Positions 28,174 to 37,058 of a stretch of DNA of 64,000 bases are shown in pieces (positions within the stretch are counted from its first letter, which is position 1; each line of letters begins with the position of its first letter). Position numbers and translations under genes: made by a program. The notes below the pieces were generated by a model. That model was not told the origin of the DNA. It saw only the letters and a list, made by a program, of their open reading frames with translations, and ran no database searches. This DNA comes from Aquimixticola soesokkakensis (GTDB lineage Bacteria > Pseudomonadota > Alphaproteobacteria > Rhodobacterales > Rhodobacteraceae), in assembly GCF_900172375.1 (NCBI RefSeq), contig NZ_FWFS01000001.1, positions 434,001-498,000 on the forward strand. Direction: 5' to 3'.

Positions 28174-28695
28174 ATGACCGCGCCCACCCCGTCCGACACT
28201 GCCGCCGCTTTCGAACGCCACGACCACAGCCATTGCGCGGGTGCGGTGATGCAGGCCGCCGAAGGACGCGCGCGCGCCGAGGGCCTGCGCCTGACCCCCG
28301 TGCGGCGGCGGGTTTTGGAGATCCTGCTCGAAGAACACCGCGCCCTCGGGGCCTATGACATTCTCGACCGGCTCAAGGCCGAGGGCTTTGGGCATCAACC
28401 ACCCGTCGCCTATCGTGCGCTCGACTTTCTGGTGGAGCACGGGCTTGCGCATCGCATCCGCCGCCTCAACGCCTTTGCGGCCTGCATGCATCCCGACACC
28501 GACCATGCGCCTGCCTTTTTTATCTGTGCGCAGTGCAGCGCGGTCGCAGAATCCGCGGCAACCCCGTTGCGCGACGCGGCGCAGGCCGCGGGTCTGGCCA
28601 TCGGTTTTACGATCGAACGGGTGACCATCGAGGCCATTGGTACCTGCCCTGCGTGCCACCCGGGCACCGCCCCCTCCCCACAGGTGCCCTCGTGA
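28174..28695 (+). CDS. zur: zinc uptake regulator, Fur family
   Basis: Fur-family repressor of 173 residues. The winged helix lies in about 35-95 (RLTPVRRRVLEILLEEHRAL; YDILDRLKAEG; PPVAYRALDFLVEHGL). Structural-zinc cysteines are in CAQC and the C-terminal CPAC pair. The N-terminus is His-rich (FERHDHSHC). Context (znu genes and two Zur-like boxes) supports Zur over Fur or Mur. The start at 28174 has GAGAGG upstream. Its stop overlaps the GTG start of znuC. Confidence 0.94.
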   Translation: MTAPTPSDTAAAFERHDHSHCAGAVMQAAEGRARAEGLRLTPVRRRVLEILLEEHRALGAYDILDRLKAEGFGHQPPVAYRALDFLVEHGLAHRIRRLNAFAACMHPDTDHAPAFFICAQCSAVAESAATPLRDAAQAAGLAIGFTIERVTIEAIGTCPACHPGTAPSPQVPS

Positions 28696-29477
28696 GCGCG
28701 CCCTTGTTGTCGACACGCGACCTGACCGTCCAGTTCGAGGGTCTGCCCGTGCTGCAAAACGTCAGTCTCGATATCGCGCGCGGGGAAATCGTCACCGTGG
28801 TAGGGCCGAACGGGTCGGGGAAATCCACGTTGTTGAAGGCGCTTCTGGGCACCGTCCCGCCCGAATCGGGCTCCGTGCAGCGCGCCCCGGCGATCAGCAT
28901 CGGCTATGTCCCGCAAAAGCTGGCGCTGGATGCCTCGTTGCCGATCAGCGTGGCACGGTTTTTATCCCTGCCCAAACGCCAGTCTGCAGCGCGAATCGCG
29001 GCGCAACTGGATCGCGTGGGTGTGGCAGGGCTTCAGTCCCACCCGATGCAGGGCCTCTCGGGCGGACAGTTCCAACGGGTTTTGCTGGCGCGTGCGCTCT
29101 TGATGTCGCCGGACCTGCTGATTCTCGACGAGGCGACTCAGGGGCTCGATCAACCGGGAGTCGCGCGATTCTATCGTCTGATCGAAGAGGTGCGGCGCGA
29201 CATGGGCTGTGCCGTTTTGATGGTCAGCCACGATCTGCACGTCGTGATGTCGGCCTCGGATCGTGTGATTTGCCTGAACGGGCACGTCTGTTGCCAAGGC
29301 ACGCCGCATGTCGTGCGCTCGGCGCCTGAATATCGCGCGTTGTTCGGCTTGGGCACCGAAGGCACATTGGCGCTGTACCAACACGAACATGATCACGCGC
29401 ATGACGCCGAGGGCACCCATATCCACGGCCCCGATTGCGCCCATGCGAAGGCCACTTTGGAGCACAGCCATGATTGA
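28692..29477 (+). CDS. znuC: zinc ABC transporter ATP-binding protein
   Basis: ATPase of 261 residues energising zinc import. Walker A GPNGSGKSTLL, signature LSGGQFQR and Walker B LLILDEATQGLD are intact. The GTG start at 28692 overlaps the zur stop (GTGA). The C-terminal 35 residues are His-rich (YQHEHDHAHDAEGTHIHGPD), as in many ZnuC. It overlaps znuB by 8 bp. Confidence 0.95.
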   Translation: MSAPLLSTRDLTVQFEGLPVLQNVSLDIARGEIVTVVGPNGSGKSTLLKALLGTVPPESGSVQRAPAISIGYVPQKLALDASLPISVARFLSLPKRQSAARIAAQLDRVGVAGLQSHPMQGLSGGQFQRVLLARALLMSPDLLILDEATQGLDQPGVARFYRLIEEVRRDMGCAVLMVSHDLHVVMSASDRVICLNGHVCCQGTPHVVRSAPEYRALFGLGTEGTLALYQHEHDHAHDAEGTHIHGPDCAHAKATLEHSHD

Positions 29478-30261
29478 CGCTTTTCTGGTGCGCGCCGCGC
29501 TTGCGGGACTGGGGGTGGCATTGGCCACCGGCCCGCTTGGGGCCTTCGTCGTGTGGCGGCGCATGGCCTATTTCGGCGATGCGACCTCTCATGCGGCGGT
29601 GCTGGGCGTGGCCCTGGCGCTGGGCACGGGGGTGCCTGTCTTTGGCGGGACGCTGGCGGTTGCGCTTTTGATGGCGCTGGCGGTGTCGATTTTGGCATCG
29701 CGCGGTCATGCGATGGACACCACCTTGGGGGTTTTATCCCATAGTGCCTTGGCTTTAGGGCTTGTGGCTGTGTCTTTCGTTACCGGCGTCCGCGTGGATC
29801 TGGAGGCCTTTTTATTCGGTGATATTCTCGCCGTGTCCTGGGCCGATGTGGCCTTGATCTGGGGGGGCGCCGCCGTGGTGGCGGGGCTGGTCGCGGCACG
29901 CTGGTCGCGGCTTTTGACCATGACGCTCAGTGCGGATCTGGCGCAATCTGCGGGAATCAATCCCAAGCGCGAGGGGCTGATTCTCACCCTTGCCATGGCC
30001 GTGGTTGTCGCTGTCGCGTTGAAGGTGGTGGGGGCACTTTTGATCGCCGCCTTGCTGATCATTCCCTCCGCGGCGGCGCGCCTTATCAGCCGCTCGCCCG
30101 AGCAGATGGCAACGCTGTCGTCTGTGATCGCAGCCCTTGCCGTGATTGCAGGGTTGGGTGCCAGTTGGACATGGGACACGCCCGCAGGCCCCTCGATTGT
30201 GGTCTCTGCGGGGGCGGTTTTCCTGATTTTGCAGCTGCGTCCGAAAGGCGCAAAGGTTTAA
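29470..30261 (+). CDS. znuB: zinc ABC transporter permease
   Basis: Inner-membrane permease of 263 residues, ABC-3 family, with about eight hydrophobic segments and the conserved ATGPLGAFVVWRRMAYFGDA near the start. It starts inside znuC, consistent with translational coupling, and completes the ZnuABC importer. It is last in the zur-znuC-znuB operon. Confidence 0.95.
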   Translation: MIDAFLVRAALAGLGVALATGPLGAFVVWRRMAYFGDATSHAAVLGVALALGTGVPVFGGTLAVALLMALAVSILASRGHAMDTTLGVLSHSALALGLVAVSFVTGVRVDLEAFLFGDILAVSWADVALIWGGAAVVAGLVAARWSRLLTMTLSADLAQSAGINPKREGLILTLAMAVVVAVALKVVGALLIAALLIIPSAAARLISRSPEQMATLSSVIAALAVIAGLGASWTWDTPAGPSIVVSAGAVFLILQLRPKGAKV

Positions 30262-30548
30262 GGCATCTGCTCTTTAAATCAGCACGATAGTCGGTAATCA
30301 AAAAAATAATCGATGATTGTTTACATGCCCTTAAAGATATGTTTTCTTATCACAACTTCGGGAGGCTCGGCGGTGACGTCCGGCGCTTGAAGCACTCGGA
30401 CGAAGGATTTGGGAGGATCTTTTGTCAGGCAGGAAGGGTCATCTGAGGAGGGGCCTTTTTCCTGTCGAGTGACACTGTTGGACTAAAGGAGTCGCGCTTG
30501 AGCGGGAGTGGCATCAGCCGGTCTCGAACCTGATTTGGGAGTATCAGG
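30262..30548. other. gene-free stretch after znuB with an AT-rich patch
   Basis: No convincing coding frame. Bases 30278-30355 are clearly AT-rich against the surroundings (runs such as TCAAAAAAATAATCGATGAT), which may mark a promoter for the frame at 30549. No clear terminator for znuB was recognised. Confidence 0.5.
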
Positions 30549-31088
30549 ATGGGAATGGTTCCAACGTTTTCCGGTGATCGTACCGGCGCCCCCTATGGGT
30601 CGTGCGCCTGCGGTTTCGGGGAAGGCACCTCGGGAGAGGGTGTTTGGCGAAAGCAGATCGCGCGTGCTTTGGAGAGAGGGCATGCAGGCGATCCAGTTGC
30701 GGAGGTGGGAGGCTCCGCAACGACGCCACGTTCAGTGGTACAGCCTGTTTCGCGGTCCGTGCAGGTGATGATGGCTGGCGAGGAGGTGGCCAGCGCAGCA
30801 ACGCCGCAGAGCCACCCCTTGCCGGCCCTTCACATCGACACCTCCACCACAGCTTGTCCGACTGGCCACATGGGGCCGTCTGGATGTCTGGCTCCGTCTG
30901 GTCATCTGGGGCAAGCGGAATGGATTGCCGACACGTTGCGCGGCATGGAGCGGATCGCGCGCGAACAGGCGCTGCCCGAGGCGGCACTGGTTTTGAGTGA
31001 GGCGCTGGACGCGCTGGTCCAGCGATGTCGCACTCTTGGAGCTGCCTCTGGTGAACCTGAATCTGGCCCTAATCAGGGGCGACGATAA
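30549..31088 (+). CDS. hypothetical protein, uncertain
   Basis: Possible 179-residue protein. The last third looks like genuine coding sequence: AEWIADTLRGMERIAREQ and ALPEAALVLSEALDALVQRC read as amphipathic helices with GC-rich third positions. The first 100 residues are low in secondary-structure signal, rich in Gly, Ser and Pro, and have less biased codons. TTGGGAG lies about 6 bp before the ATG. No family was recognised. It may be a real orphan gene with a later start or a decayed gene. Confidence 0.4.
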   Translation: MGMVPTFSGDRTGAPYGSCACGFGEGTSGEGVWRKQIARALERGHAGDPVAEVGGSATTPRSVVQPVSRSVQVMMAGEEVASAATPQSHPLPALHIDTSTTACPTGHMGPSGCLAPSGHLGQAEWIADTLRGMERIAREQALPEAALVLSEALDALVQRCRTLGAASGEPESGPNQGRR

Positions 31089-31367
31089 CAAGCCGCCAGC
31101 GTGACACGCGGCTGCTTGGCCGGATGACGGTCCGGTACTTCAATCCTCTTGCGCCCCCGACCGGCGATTGGTTTGGCCGCAAGCTCGGCGTGGCAATGCC
31201 ACGTCCCCTCTCACATCAGAACAGAACGATCCGGCGGAGCGATGGCTTGGCCGGACACGGTGTTCCTGTATGCGCGCGGTTCCGTGGCGCACCGCCCTGC
31301 AGGAGCAGGGTGGACCGGAGGAGGAGACCGGTCCGCCCACCCCCTTTCGCGACAGCGGCGACAGGGC
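31089..31367. other. stretch with no recognised gene
   Basis: Open frames cross this stretch but none has a ribosome site, a recognisable motif or consistent codon bias. Nothing regulatory was identified. Confidence 0.4.
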
Positions 31368-31568
31368 CTAGCTGGCAAGGCTGGCCGGATAGCCCGCCTC
31401 GGAGAGCGCGCGCAGCATGGCCGCGTCGCCCGCAGCGGAGGTGATGGTGATCAGCCGCGCGTCCGCGTCGATGTTTACGTCTGCGCCATCATCGACGGCT
31501 TTGATCGCTTCCAGAATCGGGGCGTGCTGGGCGTCGGGGGTGAGGTCGGGGGTGCGAAAGGTGCTCAT
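31368..31568 (-). CDS. small HMA-fold-like protein lacking the metal CxxC
   Basis: Protein of 66 residues whose layout follows the heavy-metal-associated (beta-alpha-beta-beta-alpha-beta) domain: IL-EAIKAVDDGADVNIDAD, LITITSAAGDAAMLRALSEA, GYPAS. In HMA proteins the first loop carries MxCxxC; here it reads DLTPDAQHAP, so both cysteines are absent. A metallochaperone role is therefore doubtful. GGAGACC lies just upstream of the ATG. It stands alone between the zinc and adhesin loci. The assignment to the HMA fold is by pattern only. Confidence 0.6.
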   Translation of the reverse strand: MSTFRTPDLTPDAQHAPILEAIKAVDDGADVNIDADARLITITSAAGDAAMLRALSEAGYPASLAS

Positions 31569-32055
31569 GTTGGTCTCCGTAATGTTTCAAACACAACGCG
31601 GCGCAGCGACAGAAGTTCAATGGCTGTCACCTTTGCGCGGGGAGAGCGGCGCCCTTCGCCCTGTGCAGCTGTTCCTGACACAAGGCCAAGGGATCAAATC
31701 CTGCGGCGAGCTGTTGGCAAATTTGCGCAAATACTGGCCCGAGAGGGGCGCAGTCTGGTATCAAGTGCGGCGCATTAAGGCGGGGCGGGCAACTAGATGT
31801 TGTGTTGTGCAACCGCGCTATAGCGTTTGATTTACCTGTCAGGAATGGGGCAGGCGTCAAACCAACATATGGCCCTCGTCCCTACATCTTGATTTGCACT
31901 GTAAGAATCTTCCCTATCTTGTGGGAAAATATGGCATTTATGAGGCTCACATCCTTTTGCTACTAGAAAACGAATCGCGTTTTGTGTATGTTTGATCGCA
32001 AAATCAGGGTCGTCCGAAAGTAGTCGACCCATCTTGAGGATGTGAGAGTAGTAAC
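31569..32055. promoter_or_regulatory. upstream region of the adhesin gene
   Basis: 487 bp without a supported gene. From about 31880 the sequence becomes AT-rich, as expected of a regulatory region. It contains an inverted repeat GTTTGA (31825-31830) / TCAAAC (31857-31862) with inner CCTG / CAGG, and further on AAAACG / CGTTTT around 31974. No clear -35/-10 pair was assigned. Confidence 0.4.
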
Positions 32056-35000
32056 ATGTTGGACACGAATTACGTTATTCGCGACGCCGCCGGTGCGACC
32101 TTTGAAGGCGCAATTTATTCCGACAGCGACGCAGGCTTTGTGCAACTTCCTGCGGGTTCGGACATTTCGCTGAACCTGCGGCAGGCTGAAATCACGCATT
32201 ACGTGCGCGCGGGCAACGATCTTCAGATCGTGCTGGTCGGCGGCGAGGTGATCACTGTCGAAGGGTTTTACGCCGGCGCTGGAGATCAAAAACTTTTGCT
32301 GTCGGATGCGGGCGAAATCGTCGAGGTCGATCTGACGGATACGGGCGATGCGACCCTGCTTGCGGGCTATGATCCCGTTGACTTGAGCGGAAAGTGGAGC
32401 GAGTTCGACCAGATGGTCTTTCTCGATCTTGACCGTATCGAGCCTGTCGTCGCGCCGCTCGCGGCTGCGGCCTTGTTTCCGCCGCTCTGGCCCTTTGCAG
32501 CGGCTGCGGGTGCTGCGGCTGCGGGCGCGGCGCTGATCGACGGTGGCGGTACGGGGGGCGGCACTGATCCCGACACGGGCACCGACCCTGACACGGGCAC
32601 CGACCCCGACACGGGCACCGATCCCGACACGGGCACCGACCCTGACACGGGCACCGACCCTGACACGGACCCTGACACGGGCACCGACCCCGACACGGGC
32701 ACTGACCCCGACACGGATGCGCCGACCGTGAACACGGATCCCATCGTCGTTGCGGGTGACGATGATGCAACGGTCACGGGCACCGGCGGTGCGGGGGACA
32801 CGGTTTACGTGACCATCGGCGATACCACCGGCAGCACGGTTGTCGGTGAAGATGGCACTTGGGTCGTTGTGTTCGATCCCGAAGACATCCCCGAGGACGG
32901 CACCTATGAGACCGAGGTGCTCGTGGTGGATGGCGAGGATGGCTCTGAAACCGATCTGACCGGCCCCCAAGTGCTGGTCGACACCACGCCGCCGGACCTG
33001 ACCTTCACAACGGGTGTTGAATCCACCGGTGATTTGGTCAACGGAGCGGGCTACGCCGAGGGCAGCGTCGTGATCGGCGGCACAGGTGAAGCGGGCGCAA
33101 CCGTTGTGGTCACTGTGGCGGACACCGAGATTTCGACGATTGTCGGCGCGGATGGCAGCTGGTCCGTCGGCTTTGATGCCGCAGACGTTGCGGCGGGTGA
33201 ATATTCCACCGATGTGACGGTCGTCACGACCGATGTCTACGGCAATGCCGCGACCTATTCGGACGTGCTGGTCGTGGATACCGAAGCGGAAAACCTGACC
33301 TTTGACGCCGTCACCGGCGATGATGTCATCAACGGGGCCGAGGCCTCGGGCAATGTCACCATCTCTGGCCAGTCCGAAGCGGGCGCCACGGTTGCTGTGA
33401 CCTTCGAGGGGCAAAGCCTGACCACGACCGTGGGCGCGGATGGCAGCTGGTCGATGACCTTTGACGGCACGCAGCTTCCCGCAGGGGAATACGACAGCAC
33501 CATCACCGCCACGGTGACGGATGCGGCGGGCAATGCGGCGAGCTTCGAACATGAGGTGCATATCGACACCAACGGTACGGTGACCTTCAACCAGCCGCCC
33601 CTGGGGGGGGATTTCATCGCCAACAAGGGCGAAGTCGAAGCCGGCATCACCCTGACCGGCACGGCCGAACCCGGCTCTAGCGTTCTGGTCACAGTGGCGG
33701 GCGTGACGCGCGAAGCCTCGGTCACAACCGGCGGGTCGTGGTCGGCAACCTTCGAAAACGGCTCGATCCCGCAAGGCACCTATGACGCCACTGTGTCGGT
33801 CGCCGCGACGGATGCCAATGGCAATACCTCCTCGACAAGCGGCAGCTTTGCCATCGACACGGAAACCAATGTCGCGATCTTCTCGGGACAGGCGGGGGGC
33901 GACGATACCGTCAACTTCACCGAAGCCGCCGCAGGCGTCAGCTTTAGCGGCTCTGCCGAAGCAGGGTCGAGCGTGTTGGTTACCTTGCAAGGCGTGGCGC
34001 GTCAGGTCGTTGCCGGTGCGGATGGTCAGTGGACCGTCAGCTACGGCGCGGGCACCATTCCCGCAGGCGAATATGATGCCACTCTCACGGCGGTCGCAAC
34101 GGATGCTGCGGGCAACACGGCCACGGCTGTTTCCTCGATCCGTGTCGACACGGTTGCAGGGCAGGTGGCGTTGTCGACGACCCCCATCGAGGGCGACGGC
34201 ACCATCAACCTGATCGAACAACAAGACGGCGTGATCCTGACGGGCACGGCAACCGCCGGCCTGCCCGTCACAGTCACATTGGGTGACGCTGCTGTGACAG
34301 TTATGGCAAGCGCTGCGGGCACCTGGTCGGCCGCCTTTAGCAGCGCGCAGATCCCCCAAGGCACCTACGACAGCCCGATTACGGCGACGATCACCGACGC
34401 GGCTGGCAATACCTCGACCGTCTCGGGGGCGGTGCACATCGACACCGAAATGGCGCTGACCTACAATGACACGGCAGGCGGCAGCGACCTTGTGGTCAAC
34501 GCCGCCGAGGCCGCTGCGGGCGTGACCCTCACCGGCACCTCCGAGCCGGGGGCGACAGTCGTCGTGCAACTGGGCAATGTCAGCCGCACGGTCACAGCCG
34601 ACGGGGCGGGCAACTGGTCCTCGACATTTGGCGCAGGAACGATCGCGGGCGGCGAATACGACGCGGCAGTCACCGTTACCGCCACGGATGTTGCGGGCAA
34701 CGTGATGCACCTGAGCGACACCATCGCCATCGACACGCAGGTGAACCACCTCACCACCGTGGGGGCCATCGGCGGCGACGGCATCGTGAACGCCGCTGAA
34801 AACGGCGCAGGCTTTGCCATCGGCGGCTCGAGCGAGGCCGGCGCGACCATCGCCGTCACCATCGCAGGCCAGACCTATTCCACCGTTGCCGGTGCGAATG
34901 GCGGCTGGAGCGTCACCGTGCCGTCGGGCGCGCTTGCGGGCGGCGAATATGACACCCAGGCGGTGATCACGGCGACGGATCGCGCGGGCAACTCCTCGAC

Positions 35001-35613
35001 CATCACGCAAGGCTTTGCGGTCGATACCGTGGCGGATGCGCCCTATGTTTCGGCCTTCGAGCGCGGCTCGACCGGCGTGCGCGGCATCAACATCACCAAC
35101 ACCGGCGAGACCGTCGATGTGTATCAGGTGGCTGCGGATGGCAACACGTCGGATGTCGGCTTTGACAGCACCTACAACGCCAAATACGGCGAACTCGAGC
35201 TGGATTTCGACGCGCCGGTGCCCGATGGCTCGATGCTGGTGGTGACGGCCGAAGATACCGCAGGCAATCAGGCCGACACGCTGTTCGTTCTCGACGACCG
35301 CTCGACAGCGGGCGACGGTGTGTACCAGCAGATCAACATGGGCAACGCAGGCTTTGCGCAGTTCGAAATCGGCGAGGTGGACCTCCAGTTTGTCACCGGT
35401 GCCGAATTGTCGATCACCGCGCAACAGCTGGAAGGTCTGGCGGATCACACCAACACCCTTACCATTCACGGGGGCGCGGATGACCGCGTTGTCGCGACGG
35501 GTGCGGTGGCAACCGGAGAGACAGCCGTCATCGACGGTCAGGCATACGATATCTACACGCTCGGCGACGATGGCACGCTCATCGTTGATCACGACGTCGA
35601 TATCGTCATCTAA
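32056..35613 (+). CDS. large BapA-like repeat adhesin secreted by type I system
   Basis: Protein of 1185 residues. Residues 1-140 resemble the BapA/Bap prefix domain (FVQLPAGSDISLNLRQAEIT; EGFYAGAGDQKLLLSDAGEI). A hydrophobic Ala-rich segment (about 137-162) follows, then a linker of GTDPDT repeats (about 169-220). Eight Ig-like repeats of about 100 residues come next, each with an AGATV-type strand, DG(S/T)W and (V/I)DT boundaries. The C-terminus (LADHTNTLTIHGGADDRV ... YDIYTLGDDGTLIVDHDVDI) is a typical type I secretion C-terminal domain; there is no signal peptide. Genes for TolC, ABC and HlyD components follow directly. A role in surface adhesion or biofilm is inferred from the family. 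Confidence 0.88.
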   Translation: MLDTNYVIRDAAGATFEGAIYSDSDAGFVQLPAGSDISLNLRQAEITHYVRAGNDLQIVLVGGEVITVEGFYAGAGDQKLLLSDAGEIVEVDLTDTGDATLLAGYDPVDLSGKWSEFDQMVFLDLDRIEPVVAPLAAAALFPPLWPFAAAAGAAAAGAALIDGGGTGGGTDPDTGTDPDTGTDPDTGTDPDTGTDPDTGTDPDTDPDTGTDPDTGTDPDTDAPTVNTDPIVVAGDDDATVTGTGGAGDTVYVTIGDTTGSTVVGEDGTWVVVFDPEDIPEDGTYETEVLVVDGEDGSETDLTGPQVLVDTTPPDLTFTTGVESTGDLVNGAGYAEGSVVIGGTGEAGATVVVTVADTEISTIVGADGSWSVGFDAADVAAGEYSTDVTVVTTDVYGNAATYSDVLVVDTEAENLTFDAVTGDDVINGAEASGNVTISGQSEAGATVAVTFEGQSLTTTVGADGSWSMTFDGTQLPAGEYDSTITATVTDAAGNAASFEHEVHIDTNGTVTFNQPPLGGDFIANKGEVEAGITLTGTAEPGSSVLVTVAGVTREASVTTGGSWSATFENGSIPQGTYDATVSVAATDANGNTSSTSGSFAIDTETNVAIFSGQAGGDDTVNFTEAAAGVSFSGSAEAGSSVLVTLQGVARQVVAGADGQWTVSYGAGTIPAGEYDATLTAVATDAAGNTATAVSSIRVDTVAGQVALSTTPIEGDGTINLIEQQDGVILTGTATAGLPVTVTLGDAAVTVMASAAGTWSAAFSSAQIPQGTYDSPITATITDAAGNTSTVSGAVHIDTEMALTYNDTAGGSDLVVNAAEAAAGVTLTGTSEPGATVVVQLGNVSRTVTADGAGNWSSTFGAGTIAGGEYDAAVTVTATDVAGNVMHLSDTIAIDTQVNHLTTVGAIGGDGIVNAAENGAGFAIGGSSEAGATIAVTIAGQTYSTVAGANGGWSVTVPSGALAGGEYDTQAVITATDRAGNSSTITQGFAVDTVADAPYVSAFERGSTGVRGINITNTGETVDVYQVAADGNTSDVGFDSTYNAKYGELELDFDAPVPDGSMLVVTAEDTAGNQADTLFVLDDRSTAGDGVYQQINMGNAGFAQFEIGEVDLQFVTGAELSITAQQLEGLADHTNTLTIHGGADDRVVATGAVATGETAVIDGQAYDIYTLGDDGTLIVDHDVDIVI
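32560..32715 (+). repeat. 18-bp coding tandem repeat (GTDPDT)n
   Basis: Eight copies of GTDPDT plus one shortened DPDT unit, DNA unit GGCACCGACCCCGACACG with synonymous changes. It forms an acidic, Pro-rich linker between the adhesin prefix and the Ig repeats. Confidence 0.95.
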
Positions 35614-35624
35614 GGCAGGGCTGG

Positions 35625-35662
35625 CCGGCGGGGAAGGGACCCCATGAGGGTCCTCCCGCCGG
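35625..35662 (+). other. strong hairpin between adhesin and exporter genes
   Basis: CCGGCGGG ... GGACCC, loop CATGA, GGGTCC ... CCCGCCGG, with a small internal bulge. No T-run follows. It may act as a processing or partial termination element giving more adhesin than exporter mRNA. Confidence 0.65.
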
Positions 35663-35702
35663 ACCATTAATCCCCAAGGGCGACACCGTCAGGGAGAGGA
35701 AC

Positions 35703-37058
35703 ATGGCACACAAACGGATCAGCGCCACGCTGCTGTTTGCGGCACCCGTTCTTTTGTCTGCCTGTATGGGCGGCGAGGGGGCTGGGCTTGCAAACCTGCG
35801 CCCTGTTGCCGCCGCGCGTGCGATGGTGTCGGGCGCGCCTTCGGCCCAGACCGTTGCAACGCCAGCGCAGGACACCTCGATTTTCGCCAATCCAACGGGG
35901 CAAAAGCAGCCCTCGCCGATCGTGACCAGCCTGCAAGCGCGCAACTCGGTTTTGATCAGCGGCTCGGACTATCAGGCCATCGTGACGGCGGTACTGCAAT
36001 CGGCATCGGGCGCGACTGCGGCGGATCTGAAAGCGGCGCGCCTGCGTGCCGAAGCCCGTGAGAAAAACTGGTTGCCCACGATTGGCCCCTCGATCAGCCT
36101 GACCTCGCTGGGCGATCTGGTCGCCAATATCATCATCGAGCAGGTGATCTACGATAACGGGCGGCGCAAGGCCGAACGCGAATTTGCCCGCGCGGATGTC
36201 GAAGTGGCGGCCGTGGGCCTGTCGGAGGCGGTGAACGACCGGCTGGCCGAGGCGCTGACGCTTTATATTTCCGCCGCCAAGGCCCGCGATAAATCCGCAA
36301 TGGCGGCAACGGGCACCAGCCGGATGCTGGAATTCCAGCGCGTGGTCACAGCGCGCGTGGACGGCGGCGTGTCCAACCCGTCGGATTTGCAGGTCGTGCG
36401 CTCGAAAGTGGCGGATATGGAAAGCCTGACCTCGACGCAATCGGAAGCCTCCAACACGGCTCTGGCCGAACTTTCCGCAATGACCACGCGCCGCATCGGC
36501 TTGCCCGCCGCGATCCAGCCCATGCCGTTGCCCCAAGCGGATTTGCCCGCCCTGTCGGTGTTGCGCGCGCAGGCCGAGGCCGAGCGTACCCGCGCCGAAG
36601 CCGACATCGCCCGCGCCTCTGCCCTGCCCACGCTGGGGGCCAGCGCAGCGGTGGGCTCAAGCAATACCGCCGGCCTGTCGGTGGATGGCGCCGGTTTGGG
36701 CTTTGGCACTGCGGCCAGCCGCGAGGCGGCGCAATACAGCGCCCAAGCCGCGCAGGCGCGTGTGATCGACGCGCGTGAGGATGCCACCCGACTGCGGGCG
36801 CGTCTGGAAAGCCGCCTGACGGCCTTGGCACGCCAGGACGGGGATGAAGCCGCGCTGGTGCAACAGACCCGCGCCAATTTCCGGTTGTTTTTCGACCAAT
36901 TCGATGGCGGGCAACGCTCGGTCATGGATGTTGTGAATGTTTATGAACAGATGATCCATCAGGAGTTGGAACATCTGGATGTACAGTATGAAATTGTCCT
37001 GACGCAGCTTGAACTTGCACGGCTGACGGGGACGCTTGCCAACGGATCTGACATTTGA
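35703..37058 (+). CDS. TolC-family outer-membrane channel lipoprotein
   Basis: Protein of 451 residues with an N-terminal lipoprotein signal (LLSAC, Cys21). The rest is rich in long Ala/Glu/Arg helices typical of TolC-type efflux proteins (SLTSLGDLVANIIIEQVIYDNG; DGGVSNPSDLQVVRSKVADM; GQRSVMDVVNVYEQMIHQEL). It probably forms the outer-membrane channel for export of the adjacent adhesin. The next gene's TTG start overlaps its stop. Confidence 0.88.
   Translation: MAHKRISATLLFAAPVLLSACMGGEGAGLANLRPVAAARAMVSGAPSAQTVATPAQDTSIFANPTGQKQPSPIVTSLQARNSVLISGSDYQAIVTAVLQSASGATAADLKAARLRAEAREKNWLPTIGPSISLTSLGDLVANIIIEQVIYDNGRRKAEREFARADVEVAAVGLSEAVNDRLAEALTLYISAAKARDKSAMAATGTSRMLEFQRVVTARVDGGVSNPSDLQVVRSKVADMESLTSTQSEASNTALAELSAMTTRRIGLPAAIQPMPLPQADLPALSVLRAQAEAERTRAEADIARASALPTLGASAAVGSSNTAGLSVDGAGLGFGTAASREAAQYSAQAAQARVIDAREDATRLRARLESRLTALARQDGDEAALVQQTRANFRLFFDQFDGGQRSVMDVVNVYEQMIHQELEHLDVQYEIVLTQLELARLTGTLANGSDI

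Noticed and set aside
31149-31778. Plus-strand frame of about 209 codons opposite the small HMA-like gene
   Set aside because: No ribosome site or motif, Arg-rich composition, and it overlaps a better-supported minus-strand gene.
32560-32715. Regular 18-bp repeats that could suggest a CRISPR-like array
   Set aside because: The units are contiguous with no spacers, are in frame and code for GTDPDT in the adhesin.
31963-35667. 1234-codon open frame antisense to the adhesin, with Arg/Gly/Val repeats
   Set aside because: It mirrors the repeated coding sequence of the adhesin; the sense strand has the prefix, Ig and secretion domains and the linked exporter genes.
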